Of a DNA stretch of 48,835 nt, positions 17,011 through 26,796 are shown piece by piece. The position numbers were made by a program, and so were the translations under genes. The first letter of the stretch is position 1, and each line of letters opens with the position of its first letter. The notes beneath the pieces are model-generated. The model had not been told where the DNA came from. It searched no databases and was given only the letters and a program-made list of their open reading frames with translations. The stretch is from Pseudomonadota bacterium. Its GTDB lineage: Bacteria; Pseudomonadota; Gammaproteobacteria; Xanthomonadales; Xanthomonadaceae. The stretch is from positions 1 through 48,835 of the forward strand of contig JAUMYP010000015.1 in the NCBI GenBank assembly GCA_030528565.1. Reading direction: 5' to 3'.

Positions 17011-17900
17011 TCCTGCGGCTCCTGAGTCAAAGCAAGAAAAGCATCGGACAGGCTTGGGCGGGTGACTTCCAGCGCCGCCAGCGTGCTGTCGGCGGCCATT
17101 AGCTGCGGCAGCACTTTCAACGCATCAGCCGTGGTGATGAGTAGCTGCCCGGCCTCGTCACGGCGAGCATCCACCACCTCCGGCCAGGCTGCGACAGCGG
17201 CCATATCCAGACGGCTATGGCAGCGGATTTTCTGCAAGGCCACCTGGCGCCTGATTTCATCCACCGTGCCCTCGGCCAGCACCCGGCCAGCGTCAACCAC
17301 CAGCACCCGGTCGGCCAGGGTTTCGGCCTCTTCCAGATAATGCGTGGTCAGCACGATGGCCGTACCGCGCTGGCGCAGCTCGCCGATGGCCGCCCATAAA
17401 CGGCTGCGCGCATCAATATCCAGCCCCGTGGTTGGCTCATCCAGAAACAGCACTTCCGGCTCGCCACACACTGCCAGGGCAAACTGCACCCGGCGCTGCT
17501 GGCCGCCGGAAAGCTGTTTGTAGCGGCGCTCTGCCAAGCCTTCCACCCCGGCCAGACGCATACACGCATCCAGCGCCATCGGCTGCGGATAACAGGCGCG
17601 GGCAACTTGCAACAATTCCTGCACGCTGGAGGCTTCCGGCAGACTGGCGCTTTGCAGCATCACGCCGATACTGCGGCGCTGCGCCATTGCACCGGGCGCC
17701 TTGCCAAACAGCTGCACCACGCCCGATTGCGCACGCTCAAGCCCCAGCCACAATGCAATCGCAGTGCTCTTGCCCGCGCCATTGCGCCCCAGCACCGCCA
17801 GTACTTCCCCTGCATGCAGGGCCATATCCAGCCCGTTCAAGGCGCGTACTGCGCCATAGTTTTTGTGCACATTTTCAAGCTGTGCCAAGACCTGCGCCAT
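17007..17900 (-). CDS. ABC transporter ATP-binding protein
   Basis: The 297-residue ATPase of the exporter. Walker A GRNGAGKST (38-46), Q-loop MLQSAS, signature LSGGQQRR (130-137), Walker B LFLDEP (151-156) and switch His in LTTHYLEE are all intact. The roughly 80-residue C-terminal extension after the NBD is typical of DrrA/CcmA-like ATPases of ABC-2 systems. MAQVLAQLENVHKNYG at 17900 is the family-like start; an upstream in-frame ATG at 17942 is less likely. It is first in its operon. Confidence 0.95.
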   Translation of the reverse strand: MAQVLAQLENVHKNYGAVRALNGLDMALHAGEVLAVLGRNGAGKSTAIALWLGLERAQSGVVQLFGKAPGAMAQRRSIGVMLQSASLPEASSVQELLQVARACYPQPMALDACMRLAGVEGLAERRYKQLSGGQQRRVQFALAVCGEPEVLFLDEPTTGLDIDARSRLWAAIGELRQRGTAIVLTTHYLEEAETLADRVLVVDAGRVLAEGTVDEIRRQVALQKIRCHSRLDMAAVAAWPEVVDARRDEAGQLLITTADALKVLPQLMAADSTLAALEVTRPSLSDAFLALTQEPQE

Positions 17901-18016
17901 CGCCCTGCCCCATTGCCAATGATGGCGACAGCTTGCCGGCATCAGCCAGAAAACAGCAGTGGCAAAGCACAGGTTTTGGGTATGACAAATGTCACGAAGC
18001 AGCCGTATTTCAGCCT

Positions 18017-18050
18017 CCAAAAAAGCAAAACCCCGGCAGATGCCGGGGCT
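18017..18050 (-). terminator. Rho-independent terminator after rplQ
   Basis: On the minus strand GCCCCGGCA-TC-TGCCGGGG is followed by TTTTGCTTTTTT. It lies 26 bases past the rplQ stop and closes the ribosomal superoperon before the ABC operon begins. Confidence 0.85.
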
Positions 18051-18075
18051 TTGAGTATCTGTATCAGGCTGACGC

Positions 18076-18453
18076 TCACTCGGCGCTCGGTGCGCCCGGA
18101 CGCTCAACCATTTCGATATAGGCCATCGGGGCGTTATCGCCCGCGCGGAAGCCGCACTTCAGGATGCGCAGGTAGCCACCCGGGCGGGCGGTGTAGCGCG
18201 GACCGACAACAGTGAACAGGGTGCCGACGGCTTCCTTGTCACGCAGGCGGGCAAAGGCCAGACGGCGGTTGGCCACCGAATCGACCTTGGCAAGGGTGAT
18301 GAGAGGCTCGACGACGCGACGCAGTTCCTTGGCCTTGGGCAGCGTGGTCTTGATGATTTCGTGCTTGATGAGCGAGGCGGCCATGTTCTTGAACATCGCT
18401 TCGCGGTGGGCACTGGTACGGCTGAACTTGCGGCCGGCATTCTTGTGACGCAT
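18076..18453 (-). CDS. rplQ: 50S ribosomal protein L17
   Basis: L17 lies near the polypeptide exit on the 50S subunit. The 125-residue product begins [20 protein letters not shown], diagnostic of the family, and contains [20 protein letters not shown]. It is the last gene of the alpha operon, 160 bases after rpoA, a spacer with two hairpins, and is followed by a terminator. Confidence 0.98.
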   Translation of the reverse strand: MRHKNAGRKFSRTSAHREAMFKNMAASLIKHEIIKTTLPKAKELRRVVEPLITLAKVDSVANRRLAFARLRDKEAVGTLFTVVGPRYTARPGGYLRILKCGFRAGDNAPMAYIEMVERPGAPSAE

Positions 18454-18558
18454 GGGTTATTCCTTGAATTGAAAGATTGAGACGTTGAACTTCGCTGTCG
18501 TCATCCTGACGCTTTAGTGGACTGCGGGTGGTCCGGCGGCACTTCCCATGCGCCGCTG

Positions 18559-18605
18559 CGGGTCAGTGACCCGTAAAGCCTTGCCCGCCTGCAAGCAGGC
18601 GGGCA
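18559..18605 (-). other. Two tandem hairpins in the rpoA-rplQ spacer
   Basis: CGGGTCA-G-TGACCCG (18559-18573) and a 9-bp stem TGCCCGCCT/AGGCGGGCA (18582-18605, loop GCAAGC) stand side by side after the rpoA stop. No T-run follows. They could be a processing site, an attenuator or a partial terminator that sets the RpoA:L17 ratio. Confidence 0.55.
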
Positions 18606-18613
18606 GGGGCAAA

Positions 18614-19612
18614 TCAGCCCAGCATGCCGTGCTGGGCGGCACCGGCCGGCGGCCAGTTGTCCAGCTTCATGCCAAGTGCAAGACCGCGCTGGGCCAAGAC
18701 TTCCTTGATTTCGGTCAAGGACTTCTTGCCAAGGTTCGGGGTCTTGAGCAGCTCGACTTCGGTACGCTGAATCAGGTCGCCGATGTAGTAGATGCTTTCA
18801 GCCTTCAGGCAGTTGGCCGAACGCACGGTCAATTCCAGGTCATCAATCGGACGCAGCAATGCCGGGTCGATGCCCGTCGAAGCCTGCTTGGTGGCGCCAC
18901 GCTCACGCTGGGTGAAGTCGCCAAACACCGAAAGCTGGTCAGTCAGGATGTCGGCCGCAGTGCGCACGGCTTCTTCTGCATCAATCGTGCCATTGGTTTC
19001 GATATCCAGCACCAGCTTGTCCAGATTGGTACGCTGTTCAACGCGAGCTGCTTCGACCGCATAAGCCACACGGCGTACCGGCGAGAAGCTGGCATCCAGC
19101 ACCAGGCGGCCAATCGCACGGGACTCTTCATCCGGGCGGCGACGGGTAGCAGCCGGTTGATAGCCAAAACCACGCTCGACCTTGAGCTGCATGCTGATGG
19201 CAGCATCCTTGGTGAGGGTGCAAATGACGTGTTCCGGGTTCAGCACTTCCACGTTGTGGTCGAGCTGAATATCGGCAGCAGTCACCACGCCCGGACCACT
19301 CTTGCTGAGCGTCAGGGTGGTGCTATCGCCAGTTGCCATGCGAATGGCAACATCCTTGAGGTTCAAAAGGACTTCAAGCACGTCCTCTTGCAGACCCTCG
19401 ATGGTGCTGTACTCGTGCAGCACGCCGTCGATCGAAACCTCGGTAATTGCGCAACCGGGAATCGAGGACAACAGCACACGACGCAGTGCATTGCCGAGGG
19501 TATGGCCGTATCCACGCTCCAGCGGCTCGATAACGACCTTGGCACGATTGCCGGTGGTACGTTCGATTTGCGGCGCGCGTGGACGCAGCACTTGGTGGGC
19601 AGTAGCCGTCAT
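18614..19612 (-). CDS. rpoA: RNA polymerase subunit alpha
   Basis: The 332-residue alpha subunit dimerises to seed the core polymerase and contacts activators and UP elements. The N-terminal domain shows [20 protein letters not shown]; the C-terminal domain shows [20 protein letters not shown] and [16 protein letters not shown]. The C-terminus [13 protein letters not shown] is typical of Xanthomonadales. The ATG at 19612 is chosen because AGGAGA lies 9-10 bases upstream; an ATG at 19621 abuts the Shine-Dalgarno and is unlikely. A strong hairpin lies just 5' of this ribosome site. Confidence 0.98.
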   Translation of the reverse strand: MTATAHQVLRPRAPQIERTTGNRAKVVIEPLERGYGHTLGNALRRVLLSSIPGCAITEVSIDGVLHEYSTIEGLQEDVLEVLLNLKDVAIRMATGDSTTLTLSKSGPGVVTAADIQLDHNVEVLNPEHVICTLTKDAAISMQLKVERGFGYQPAATRRRPDEESRAIGRLVLDASFSPVRRVAYAVEAARVEQRTNLDKLVLDIETNGTIDAEEAVRTAADILTDQLSVFGDFTQRERGATKQASTGIDPALLRPIDDLELTVRSANCLKAESIYYIGDLIQRTEVELLKTPNLGKKSLTEIKEVLAQRGLALGMKLDNWPPAGAAQHGMLG

Positions 19613-19627
19613 GTAGGGCATCTCCTG

Positions 19628-19655
19628 ACGAATCCCCGAGCGCCCGGGGATTCGT
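19628..19655 (-). other. 11-bp hairpin upstream of the rpoA ribosome-binding site
   Basis: ACGAATCCCCG (19628-19638) pairs perfectly with 19645-19655 around a 6-base loop, in the 54-base spacer between rpsD and rpoA. The stem ends about one base before the AGGAGA used by rpoA. It could modulate translation or mark an RNA-processing point; no T-run makes it a terminator. Confidence 0.6.
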
Positions 19656-19666
19656 GGTTAAGGGGA

Positions 19667-20296
19667 TTACTTCGAGTACAACTCGATGATCAGCGCTTCG
19701 TTGATGTCGGCAGGCAGGTCAGCGCGATCCGGCACGGCCTTGAACACACCAGCAAACTTCTTGGCGTCCACTTCCACCCACGAAGGCGAAAGATCCATCT
19801 GCTGGGCAACGGTCAGCGCCTCCTGCACGCGCAGTTGCTTCTGGGCACGTTCGGACAGGCTGATTTCGTCACCGGCCTTGACCGCATAGGACGGCAGGTT
19901 GACGAACTTGCCATTCACCAGCACGCCACGGTGCGACACCAGCTGGCGGGCCGAGGCGCGGGTCACGGCAAAGCCCATGCGGTAAACGACATTGTCCAGA
20001 CGGGTTTCCAGAAGCTGCAACAGGTTTTCGCCGGTGTTGCCCTTCTTGTTGGAAGCCTTCTTGTAATAGTTGCGGAACTGACGCTCCAGAAGACCGTAGA
20101 TACGCTTGACCTTCTGCTTTTCACGCAGCTGGGTGGCGTAATCGGACATCTTGCCCTTGCGGGCATTGGGGCCATGCTGACCCGGTTTTTGCTCCAGTTT
20201 GCACTTGGAGTCCAGCGCACGCGCCGGCGATTTCAGCGACAAGTCGGCGCCTTCGCGGCGGGCGAGCTTGCAGGTAGGACCAATATAACGAGCCAT
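19667..20296 (-). CDS. rpsD: 30S ribosomal protein S4
   Basis: S4 nucleates 30S assembly on 16S rRNA and in enterobacteria represses the alpha operon. The 209-residue product begins [20 protein letters not shown] and has the S4 RNA-binding domain ([31 protein letters not shown]). Length is normal. It lies 15 bases after rpsK. Confidence 0.98.
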   Translation of the reverse strand: MARYIGPTCKLARREGADLSLKSPARALDSKCKLEQKPGQHGPNARKGKMSDYATQLREKQKVKRIYGLLERQFRNYYKKASNKKGNTGENLLQLLETRLDNVVYRMGFAVTRASARQLVSHRGVLVNGKFVNLPSYAVKAGDEISLSERAQKQLRVQEALTVAQQMDLSPSWVEVDAKKFAGVFKAVPDRADLPADINEALIIELYSK

Positions 20297-20311
20297 TGTC
20301 TTTCAGCTCCT

Positions 20312-20704
20312 TTAGACGCGACGCTTCTTCGGCGGACGGCACCCGTTGTGCGGGATCGGCGTCACGTCGATGATGTTGAGGATTTTGTAGCCGACATTGT
20401 TCAAGGAACGCACGGCCGACTCACGACCCGGACCCGGGCCCTTGATGCGCACTTCCAGCGATTTCACGCCGTAATCCAGTGCCGCCTTGCCGGCCTTTTC
20501 GGCAGCAACCTGGGCGGCGAACGGGGTGGACTTGCGCGAGCCACGGAAACCGGAGCCACCGGAGGTGGCCCAGGACAGGGCATTGCCCTGACGGTCGGTG
20601 ATGGTCACGATGGTATTGTTGAACGAAGCATGGACGTGCGCGATACCGTCGGTGACGACGCGCTTGACCTTCTTCTTGGTCTTGGTAGCAGTAGGCTTGG
20701 CCAT
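20312..20704 (-). CDS. rpsK: 30S ribosomal protein S11
   Basis: S11 forms part of the 30S platform near the E site. The 130-residue product contains [34 protein letters not shown] and the C-terminal [15 protein letters not shown]. It lies 9 bases after rpsM. Confidence 0.98.
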   Translation of the reverse strand: MAKPTATKTKKKVKRVVTDGIAHVHASFNNTIVTITDRQGNALSWATSGGSGFRGSRKSTPFAAQVAAEKAGKAALDYGVKSLEVRIKGPGPGRESAVRSLNNVGYKILNIIDVTPIPHNGCRPPKKRRV

Positions 20705-20713
20705 GTCGATTCC

Positions 20714-21070
20714 TTACTTCTTGATAGCCTTGCGCGGCCCCTTGCGGGTACGGGCATTGGTCTTGGTACGCTGGCCGCGCAGCGGCAGGCCACGGCGGTG
20801 ACGCAGGCCGCGATAGCAGCCCAAATCCATCAGACGCTTGATGGACATGCCGACTTCACGGCGCAGGTCGCCTTCGACAATGTACTTGCCGACTTCGGCG
20901 CGCAGGCGCTCGACTTCGGATTCGGACAGGTCGCGGACTTTGGTGCTTACAGCTACACCAGCGTCTTCACAGACCTTTTTGGAACGGGTACGGCCAATGC
21001 CGTAGATGCTTTGCAGCCCCACCCAGATATGCTTCTGGGCAGGCAGGTTGACACCTGCAATTCGCGCCAT
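20714..21070 (-). CDS. rpsM: 30S ribosomal protein S13
   Basis: S13 sits in the 30S head and contacts P-site tRNA and the 50S bridge. The 118-residue product begins [20 protein letters not shown], contains the helix-hairpin-helix [13 protein letters not shown], and ends in a basic tail ([11 protein letters not shown]). A longer frame upstream is spurious. A GGAG lies 7 bases before this ATG. It opens the alpha operon after a 353-base spacer that lacks rpmJ. Confidence 0.98.
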   Translation of the reverse strand: MARIAGVNLPAQKHIWVGLQSIYGIGRTRSKKVCEDAGVAVSTKVRDLSESEVERLRAEVGKYIVEGDLRREVGMSIKRLMDLGCYRGLRHRRGLPLRGQRTKTNARTRKGPRKAIKK

Positions 21071-21423
21071 AACGCGGTCTCCAATCGGTTGATTTTGGCC
21101 AAATGCAGAGCAAATGACCGGGGAAACGGAAAATGATAGCAAATATCCCGGATTCAGATAAAGCTGCAAACCACACAGCTCCGGCATGGGGAGTGTGCCC
21201 ATGCTCCGGCGAACGAATCTCTGCGAGGCGCAAGGCCACACCCACTACTCTTGCAGGTGCATGACAGAAACCCACCCGTGCGCGGGATGCCGCCCGGGTC
21301 GCCCATCAAACCGATGCGTGAGAGACATCGGCGCGAATAAGGTGCCAAAGGATAACAGACTTCGGCGCTTATGTGCGGCTGCCGGAAACCCGGCAGCCGC
21401 CTGTTAGTTGCGGTGCTGATAAA
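21071..21423 (-). other. Long secY-rpsM spacer with an 11-bp hairpin and no rpmJ
   Basis: This 353-base gap stands where rpmJ (L36) is usually found. No frame reads like L36 (MKVRASVKK... with its zinc-ligand pattern). It holds a perfect hairpin, GCGGCTGCCGG/CCGGCAGCCGC (21375-21400), starting 24 bases past the secY stop. A weaker hairpin lies at 21181-21210, a CCGATG/CATCGG pair near 21310-21330, and the AT-rich promoter-like patch by rpsM. Confidence 0.7.
21133..21138 (-). promoter_or_regulatory. Candidate extended -10 of an alpha-operon promoter
   Basis: On the minus strand TTTGCTATCAT gives TGn plus TATCAT (5/6 to TATAAT), 63 bases before the rpsM ATG. No convincing -35 at 16-18 bases is present, so an extended -10 promoter is the most that can be said. 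The flanking DNA is AT-rich against a GC-rich background. Confidence 0.4.
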
Positions 21424-22767
21424 TCAGCGCCCGCGTGTACCACCCCTGAGATTGGCTTTCTTCAGCAGGCTTTCGTACTGGTGCGACATCAGATGCGCCT
21501 GCAACTGGGCGATGAAATCCATCACCACCACCACCACAATCAGCAGCGAAGTGCCACCGAAATAGAACTGGGTGGACAGCTCGGTACGCATGAATTCCGG
21601 CAGCAAGCAGACGATGACCAGGTAAATGGAGCCTGCCAGCGTCAGCCGTGTCAGCACGCCGTCGATATAGTCGCCGGTCGCCTTGCCCGGACGAATGCCC
21701 GGAATCAATGCTCCCGATTTCTTGAGGTTATCGGCGGTTTCCTGCGAGTTGAACACCAGTGCGGTGTAGAAGAATGCAAACCCCATAATCAGGGTCGCCA
21801 GCAAAATCAGGTACAGCGGCTGCCCCGGCGTCAACGCCGCAGCAATGCGCTGCATGATGCCTGCACCGCCATCATTGCCAAACCACTGCGCCGCAGTCGC
21901 CGGGAACATGATGATGGAGCTGGCAAAAATCGGCGGAATCACCCCAGCCATATTGAGCTTGAGTGGCAGGAACGAGGATTGGTTCTGATAACCGCCACGA
22001 CCGCCCTGACGGCGTGCATAGTTGACCGTAATGCGGCGCTGGCCACGTTCGACAAACACCACAAACCAGGTAAAACCCAGCACCAATGCGGCAACCAGTA
22101 TGGCAGTTGGCACCCCCATATCGCCGTTCTTGATTTGCTCAAAGGTCTGCACCACTGCGCCGGGCAAGCCCGCCACAATACCGGCAAAGATAATCAGCGA
22201 CACGCCATTGCCGATGCCGCGCTCGGTGATTTGCTCACCCAGCCACATCAGGAACATGCTGCCTGCGGTCAGCGCCACCACCGCGGTGAACACAAACCCC
22301 ATGCCCGGGTTGGTCACCACCGGCGTACCATCCGGTGCAACCTGCCCCTGCAAAGCAGTGGCAATACCGATAGCCTGGAAAACTGCCAATGGAATCGCCC
22401 CTGTGCGCGACCACTGGGTAATCTTGCGGCGACCGGATTCACCTTCCTTCTGGATGGCTTTCAGGCTCGGGAAAATCTGCACGCACAGCTGCATGATGAT
22501 GGAGGCCGTGATGTAGGGCATCACGTTCAACGCCAGCAGCGACAGACGCTCCAAGGCACCGCCCGAGAACATGTTCATCATGTTCACAATGCCCTGCTGC
22601 TGCGACATAAAGGCAGTCATCGCCTCCGGGTTCACCCCCGGAACCGGGATATGGCAGCCGATGCGGTAGATAATCAGGGCACCCAGCACAAACAGCAAAC
22701 GCTGGCGAAGTTCAGTGAACTTGCCAGCGCCTGCCATGCCGGCCAACGCACTTGCGCTGCGCGACAT
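21424..22767 (-). CDS. secY: Protein translocase subunit SecY
   Basis: SecY forms the ten-helix protein-conducting channel of the inner membrane with SecE and SecG, and receives SRP and SecA substrates. The 447-residue product shows [43 protein letters not shown] and the C-terminal [12 protein letters not shown]. The ATG at 22767 ([13 protein letters not shown]) gives the family length; an upstream frame overlapping rplO is a shadow. It lies 7 bases after rplO and is the last gene of the spc part. Confidence 0.98.
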   Translation of the reverse strand: MSRSASALAGMAGAGKFTELRQRLLFVLGALIIYRIGCHIPVPGVNPEAMTAFMSQQQGIVNMMNMFSGGALERLSLLALNVMPYITASIIMQLCVQIFPSLKAIQKEGESGRRKITQWSRTGAIPLAVFQAIGIATALQGQVAPDGTPVVTNPGMGFVFTAVVALTAGSMFLMWLGEQITERGIGNGVSLIIFAGIVAGLPGAVVQTFEQIKNGDMGVPTAILVAALVLGFTWFVVFVERGQRRITVNYARRQGGRGGYQNQSSFLPLKLNMAGVIPPIFASSIIMFPATAAQWFGNDGGAGIMQRIAAALTPGQPLYLILLATLIMGFAFFYTALVFNSQETADNLKKSGALIPGIRPGKATGDYIDGVLTRLTLAGSIYLVIVCLLPEFMRTELSTQFYFGGTSLLIVVVVVMDFIAQLQAHLMSHQYESLLKKANLRGGTRGR

Positions 22768-22774
22768 CGCGGGA

Positions 22775-23212
22775 TTACTCCTCGACCTTGCCGCCAGCGG
22801 CTTCAATCGCCGCCTTGGCACCGGCCGTTGCCACCACGCCCTTCAGTACGAAGGCCTTGCTGACTTCACCCTTCTTGACCACTTTGACTTTCTTGACGCC
22901 AGCCGGAATCAGCTTGGCAGCGCGCAGCGCAGCGAAATCGACATCGCCAGCTTCGAGCTTGTCCAGCTGATACAGCAACACTTCGGCAGTGTCCTTGGCC
23001 ATGCGCGAACGGAAGCCGATTTTCGGCAGGCGCATGTACATCGGCATCTGGCCGCCTTCAAAGCCGGCCTTAATCTTGCCCTTGCCGGAGCGAGCAAACG
23101 AACCCTTGTGGCCGCGACCAGCGGTCTTGCCAAGACCCGAGCCGATACCGCGACCTACGCGCACACGTTCGGTGCGGGCGCCCGGTGCGGGCTTCAACGT
23201 ATTGAGTTTCAT
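22775..23212 (-). CDS. rplO: 50S ribosomal protein L15
   Basis: L15 binds 23S rRNA late in 50S assembly. The 145-residue product begins [12 protein letters not shown] and has the glycine-rich basic segment [22 protein letters not shown]. It lies 3 bases after rpmD and 7 bases before secY. Confidence 0.98.
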   Translation of the reverse strand: MKLNTLKPAPGARTERVRVGRGIGSGLGKTAGRGHKGSFARSGKGKIKAGFEGGQMPMYMRLPKIGFRSRMAKDTAEVLLYQLDKLEAGDVDFAALRAAKLIPAGVKKVKVVKKGEVSKAFVLKGVVATAGAKAAIEAAGGKVEE

Positions 23213-23215
23213 GAA

Positions 23216-23407
23216 TTATTCCTCCACGCGCACCAAGTAGTGAACCTTGTTCACAAGGCCACGCACCTGCGGGCTGTCTTTGAGTACGCGCACATCATTA
23301 AGCTTGTTCAAACCCAGCGCACGCACCGAAAGACGATGCTTGGCCTGCGAGCCGCGCAGACCTTTGACCAGACGCACCTTCACGGTGCCAGTATTGTTAT
23401 TGGACAT
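23216..23407 (-). CDS. rpmD: 50S ribosomal protein L30
   Basis: A 63-residue L30 with [20 protein letters not shown] and [20 protein letters not shown]. Its ATG lies within the last codons of rpsE (11-base overlap), a compact arrangement that suggests translational coupling. Confidence 0.96.
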   Translation of the reverse strand: MSNNNTGTVKVRLVKGLRGSQAKHRLSVRALGLNKLNDVRVLKDSPQVRGLVNKVHYLVRVEE

Positions 23408-23942
23408 GGAGAATCTCCTCGACCTTCTTGCCGCGCTTGGCAGCGATATTGGCAGGCGAGTGCATCGCGGTCAGCCCCTTCAGGGTGGCGCGCACCAGAT
23501 TAATCGGGTTACGCGAGCCGGTTGCCTTGGCCAGCACGTTCTTGACGCCGACCGCTTCCAGCACCGCGCGCATCGCACCGCCAGCAATTACGCCGGTACC
23601 TTCAGAGGCCGGCTGCATGTAAACGCGAGCTGCGCCGTGGCCGGATTTCACCGAGTGCCACAGGGTGCCATTGTTGAGGTCAACGGTCTTCAGGCTCTTG
23701 CGTGCCTGTTCCATCGACTTCTGGATGGCCACCGGCACTTCGCGCGCCTTGCCATAGCCAAAGCCGACCTTGCCATTGCCATCACCCACCACGGTCAGTG
23801 CGGTGAAGGTGAACTGGCGACCACCTTTGACGGTCTTGCTGACACGGTTGACCGCGACCAGCTTTTCAATCATGCCGTCATCGATTTCTTCACGCGGGGC
23901 GCGATCACGATCACGGCCACGCGATTGACGTTCTTCTGCCAT
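23397..23942 (-). CDS. rpsE: 30S ribosomal protein S5
   Basis: S5 contributes to the mRNA entry channel and decoding fidelity. The 181-residue product (start [14 protein letters not shown]) has the S5 double-stranded-RNA-binding part ([20 protein letters not shown]) and the C-terminal [20 protein letters not shown]. The longer frame from 24005 is not used; the ATG at 23942 gives the normal protein. The 102 bases between rplR and rpsE hold no gene. Confidence 0.98.
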   Translation of the reverse strand: MAEERQSRGRDRDRAPREEIDDGMIEKLVAVNRVSKTVKGGRQFTFTALTVVGDGNGKVGFGYGKAREVPVAIQKSMEQARKSLKTVDLNNGTLWHSVKSGHGAARVYMQPASEGTGVIAGGAMRAVLEAVGVKNVLAKATGSRNPINLVRATLKGLTAMHSPANIAAKRGKKVEEILHVQ

Positions 23943-24044
23943 TACGGATTCCTTTGGGTTACTTGCGGCATTGCCGCTTATCGTTGTTGGGTGACACAAA
24001 ACCATTACGGGCAGCTGCGCAGGGCAGCCACCCGAACGGAAGTT

Positions 24045-24398
24045 TTAGAACTGCAGGCCGGCTTCACGCGCCGCATCGGCCAGCGCCTTGATGCGACCGT
24101 GGTAACGGTAGCCGGAGCGGTCAAAGGCGCAGGCATCAATACCGGCAGCCTTGGCGCGCTCGCCAATCAGGCGGCCGACCTTGGCAGCAGCTTCGATGTT
24201 CTTGCCACTCTTCAGCCCTTCCATCACATCGGATTGGGTAGTGGAGGCCGAAGCCAGCACCTTGGAGCCATCAGCAGTGAACAACTGGGCATACAGGTGC
24301 TGGCCAGTGCGCAGCACCGACAGGCGCGGCACACCAAGCTTGCGGATATGGGCGCGGGTGCTCTTGGCACGACGCAGACGGGCGGATTTCTTGTCCAT
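24045..24398 (-). CDS. rplR: 50S ribosomal protein L18
   Basis: L18 binds 5S rRNA and helps place it in the central protuberance. The 117-residue product shows [20 protein letters not shown] and the closing [20 protein letters not shown]. It is 70 bases after rplF. Confidence 0.98.
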   Translation of the reverse strand: MDKKSARLRRAKSTRAHIRKLGVPRLSVLRTGQHLYAQLFTADGSKVLASASTTQSDVMEGLKSGKNIEAAAKVGRLIGERAKAAGIDACAFDRSGYRYHGRIKALADAAREAGLQF

Positions 24399-24468
24399 TT
24401 CTATACTCTCTTGGAAGCTGAAAACATGGGATGCCGGGGTGAAGTCTCAGCACTTCACCCGCAGCGCC

Positions 24469-24996
24469 TTAGGCTTTCTTGGCTTCCTTGCGGATGATGA
24501 CTTCGTCGGAATACTTCACACCCTTGCCCTTGTAAGGCTCCGGCGGACGATAGGCACGAATCTTGGCTGCCACCTGGCCCACCAGCTGCTTGTCGGCACC
24601 GGCCACGACGATTTCCGTCTGGCTCGGGGTGCTGATGGTGATGCCTTCAGGGGTATTGAACACCACCGGGTGCGAGAAACCCAGCGCCAGGCTCAAATCC
24701 TTGCCCTGCATCGAGGCACGATAACCCACGCCGACCAGCTCCAGCTTGCGCTCGAAGCCCTCGGAGACGCCCTTGACCATATTGGCCAAAATGGCGCGCA
24801 GGGTGCCGGTCATGGCAATGCGCTCAGGGCTGGCAGCATTCAGCAGGATTTCGTTGTTTTCGACCTTCATTTCCACGCCCTGCGGCTGGGCAATGGACAG
24901 ATTGCCCTTGCCACCCTTGACGCTGATTTGGCCGTTTTCGTTCTTGATTTCCACGCCCTTGGGCAGGGCAATCGGCTTCTTGGCTACGCGAGACAT
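24469..24996 (-). CDS. rplF: 50S ribosomal protein L6
   Basis: L6 lies near the GTPase-associated region of the 50S subunit. The 175-residue product begins [17 protein letters not shown] and ends with [16 protein letters not shown] and a lysine-rich tail. The ATG at 24996 is preceded by AGGAGGAAA, which settles the start over the longer frame at 25026. Confidence 0.98.
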   Translation of the reverse strand: MSRVAKKPIALPKGVEIKNENGQISVKGGKGNLSIAQPQGVEMKVENNEILLNAASPERIAMTGTLRAILANMVKGVSEGFERKLELVGVGYRASMQGKDLSLALGFSHPVVFNTPEGITISTPSQTEIVVAGADKQLVGQVAAKIRAYRPPEPYKGKGVKYSDEVIIRKEAKKA

Positions 24997-25010
24997 GAGA
25001 TTTCCTCCTG

Positions 25011-25409
25011 TTAGGCCACGAAGCACAGGACTTCACCGCCGACGCCAGCCTGGCGCGCAGCAGCATCGGTCATGATGCCCTTGGAGGTGGAAACGATGGC
25101 AATACCAAGACCGCCCAGCACCTTCGGCAAATCATTCTTGCCGCGATACTGGCGCAAGCCCGAGCGCGAAACGCGCTTCAGGGTTTCAATAACCGGCTTG
25201 CCCTGGAAATATTTAAGTTCGACCTGCAGCTCGGCCTTGCCGCCGCCGAGGTCTTCAACGCGCAGGTCAGCAATATAGCCTTCGGCCTTGAGGACGTTGG
25301 CAATGGCAACCTTGGTCTTGGAGGACGGCATTTTTACCGTCGGCTTGCCCACAGCGGCGGCATTCTTGATGCGCACCAGCATGTCGGCGATGGGATCAGT
25401 CATGCTCAT
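25011..25409 (-). CDS. rpsH: 30S ribosomal protein S8
   Basis: S8 binds helix 21 of 16S rRNA and, in enterobacteria, represses the spc operon. The 132-residue product ([17 protein letters not shown]) has the C-terminal [20 protein letters not shown] and [16 protein letters not shown]. It is separated from rpsN by an unusually long 187-base spacer that contains a strong hairpin. Confidence 0.98.
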   Translation of the reverse strand: MSMTDPIADMLVRIKNAAAVGKPTVKMPSSKTKVAIANVLKAEGYIADLRVEDLGGGKAELQVELKYFQGKPVIETLKRVSRSGLRQYRGKNDLPKVLGGLGIAIVSTSKGIMTDAAARQAGVGGEVLCFVA

Positions 25410-25557
25410 GAATTATTCCTTGAGTCAGCACCGATATCCGCTTTCGCAGAAATCTTGTGATTGGATAAACCCGGACAGCACAGGCCGCCGGGGGTTGCAG
25501 CTTGGAAAGCTGCGTATTTTGCCCCGGATTGCTCCCGGGCGCAAGTTTTTCGCATAA

Positions 25558-25587
25558 CAACGGGCAGGCATTACTGCCTGCCCGTTG
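25558..25587 (-). other. 13-bp perfect hairpin in the rpsN-rpsH spacer
   Basis: CAACGGGCAGGCA (25558-25570) pairs perfectly with 25575-25587 around TTAC, 10 bases past the rpsN stop. No clear T-run follows on the minus strand. A second short stem, CAGCTT/AAGCTG, lies near 25498-25512. It may be an attenuator, a processing site or an S8 feedback element, in an operon position that is normally tight. Confidence 0.65.
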
Positions 25588-25596
25588 CAAACGCGC

Positions 25597-25902
25597 TTAC
25601 CAGGAAGCCTTGCGCAGACCCGGCACGTCGCCACGCATGGTGGCTTCGCGCAGCTTGTTGCGACCGAGGCCGAACTTGCTGTAAACACCCTTCGGACGCC
25701 CCGTCAAAGCACAACGGGTGGTCTGGCGGACAGGCGAAGAGTCACGCGGCAGTTTTTGCAGCTTGACCGAGGCTTCCATCTTTTCTTCGTAGGAAGCGGT
25801 CTGGCTCTTCAGGATCTTCTTCAGCGCCTCACGCTTTTCGCCGTGTTGCTTGACGAGCTTGGTGCGCTTGAGATCACGGTTGATCATGCTGGTCTTGGCC
25901 AT
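25597..25902 (-). CDS. rpsN: 30S ribosomal protein S14 (zinc-independent type)
   Basis: The 101-residue product is the long form of S14, with no CxxC zinc ribbon (only one Cys). It begins [17 protein letters not shown] and ends [12 protein letters not shown]14 helps assemble the 30S head. It lies 15 bases after rplE. Confidence 0.98.
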   Translation of the reverse strand: MAKTSMINRDLKRTKLVKQHGEKREALKKILKSQTASYEEKMEASVKLQKLPRDSSPVRQTTRCALTGRPKGVYSKFGLGRNKLREATMRGDVPGLRKASW

Positions 25903-25917
25903 GCGTATCTCTCTTGA

Positions 25918-26457
25918 TCAGCGGAACGGGAAGCGGAAGGCTTCAAGCAAAGCCTTGGCTTCTTCGTTGGTCTTGGCGGTGGTGGTGATGGCGATATCCA
26001 TGCCGCGGGTCGCATCGATCTGGTCGAAGTCGATTTCCGGGAAGATGATCTGTTCCTTCACACCCATGTTGAAGTTGCCGCGACCGTCAAACGATTTGCC
26101 TGAAACACCACGGAAGTCACGTACGCGCGGCAGCGAGATATTGATCAGGCGATCAAGAAACTCGTACATGTGCGCACGGCGCAGGGTGACCTTGCAGCCA
26201 ATCGGCCAACCGTCACGGATCTTGAACGAAGCCACGGAAATGCGCGACTTGGTGACCACGGGCTTTTGACCCGAAATCTTGGCCATGTCGGCCACGGCAT
26301 TTTCCAGCACTTTCTTGTTGCTGGCCGCTTCACCCACACCCATGTTCAGGGTGATTTTGGTGATCTTCGGCACTTCCATCGGATTGGTGTAGCCAAAACG
26401 CTTCATCAGCGCCGGCACCACTTCTTCCTTGTAGATTTTTTCCAGTCGAGTGGTCAT
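25918..26457 (-). CDS. rplE: 50S ribosomal protein L5
   Basis: L5 binds 5S rRNA and forms a bridge to the 30S subunit. The 179-residue product shows [38 protein letters not shown] and the closing [20 protein letters not shown]. It lies 11 bases after rplX. Confidence 0.98.
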   Translation of the reverse strand: MTTRLEKIYKEEVVPALMKRFGYTNPMEVPKITKITLNMGVGEAASNKKVLENAVADMAKISGQKPVVTKSRISVASFKIRDGWPIGCKVTLRRAHMYEFLDRLINISLPRVRDFRGVSGKSFDGRGNFNMGVKEQIIFPEIDFDQIDATRGMDIAITTTAKTNEEAKALLEAFRFPFR

Positions 26458-26468
26458 AGCTTCATTCC

Positions 26469-26783
26469 TCAGGCGTCAACCGCCTCGTCGCTGGAGCGGA
26501 ACACACGGATTTTGCGTCCATCCTCCAGCACCTTGGTCTTGATGCGTTCGCCCTTGCCAGTGGCCGGGTTGAACAGCATCACGTTGGAAACATGGATCGA
26601 GGCTTCGCGCTCGATGATGCCACCGGGCTGCCCGACCTGCGGGTTTGCCTTGGTGTGGCGCTTGACCATGTTGATATTGGACACGACCACACGGTCGCCG
26701 AGGACACGAACGACATCGCCCTTCTTGCCCTTGTCCTTGCCGGTGATAACGACGACCTGGTCGCCTTTCTTGATGCGATTCAT
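26469..26783 (-). CDS. rplX: 50S ribosomal protein L24
   Basis: L24 is an assembly initiator on 23S rRNA. The 104-residue product begins [20 protein letters not shown] (a KOW motif) and contains [15 protein letters not shown]. The ATG at 26783 is supported by GGGAGAGGACACC just upstream; the longer frame at 26816 overlaps rplN and is rejected. Confidence 0.98.
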   Translation of the reverse strand: MNRIKKGDQVVVITGKDKGKKGDVVRVLGDRVVVSNINMVKRHTKANPQVGQPGGIIEREASIHVSNVMLFNPATGKGERIKTKVLEDGRKIRVFRSSDEAVDA

Positions 26784-26796
26784 GGTGTCCTCTCCC

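Noticed and set aside
18548-21136. 862-codon plus-strand ORF across rpoA to rpsM
   Set aside because: Long only because high-GC opposite-strand codons avoid stops; the minus strand encodes unmistakable ribosomal genes.
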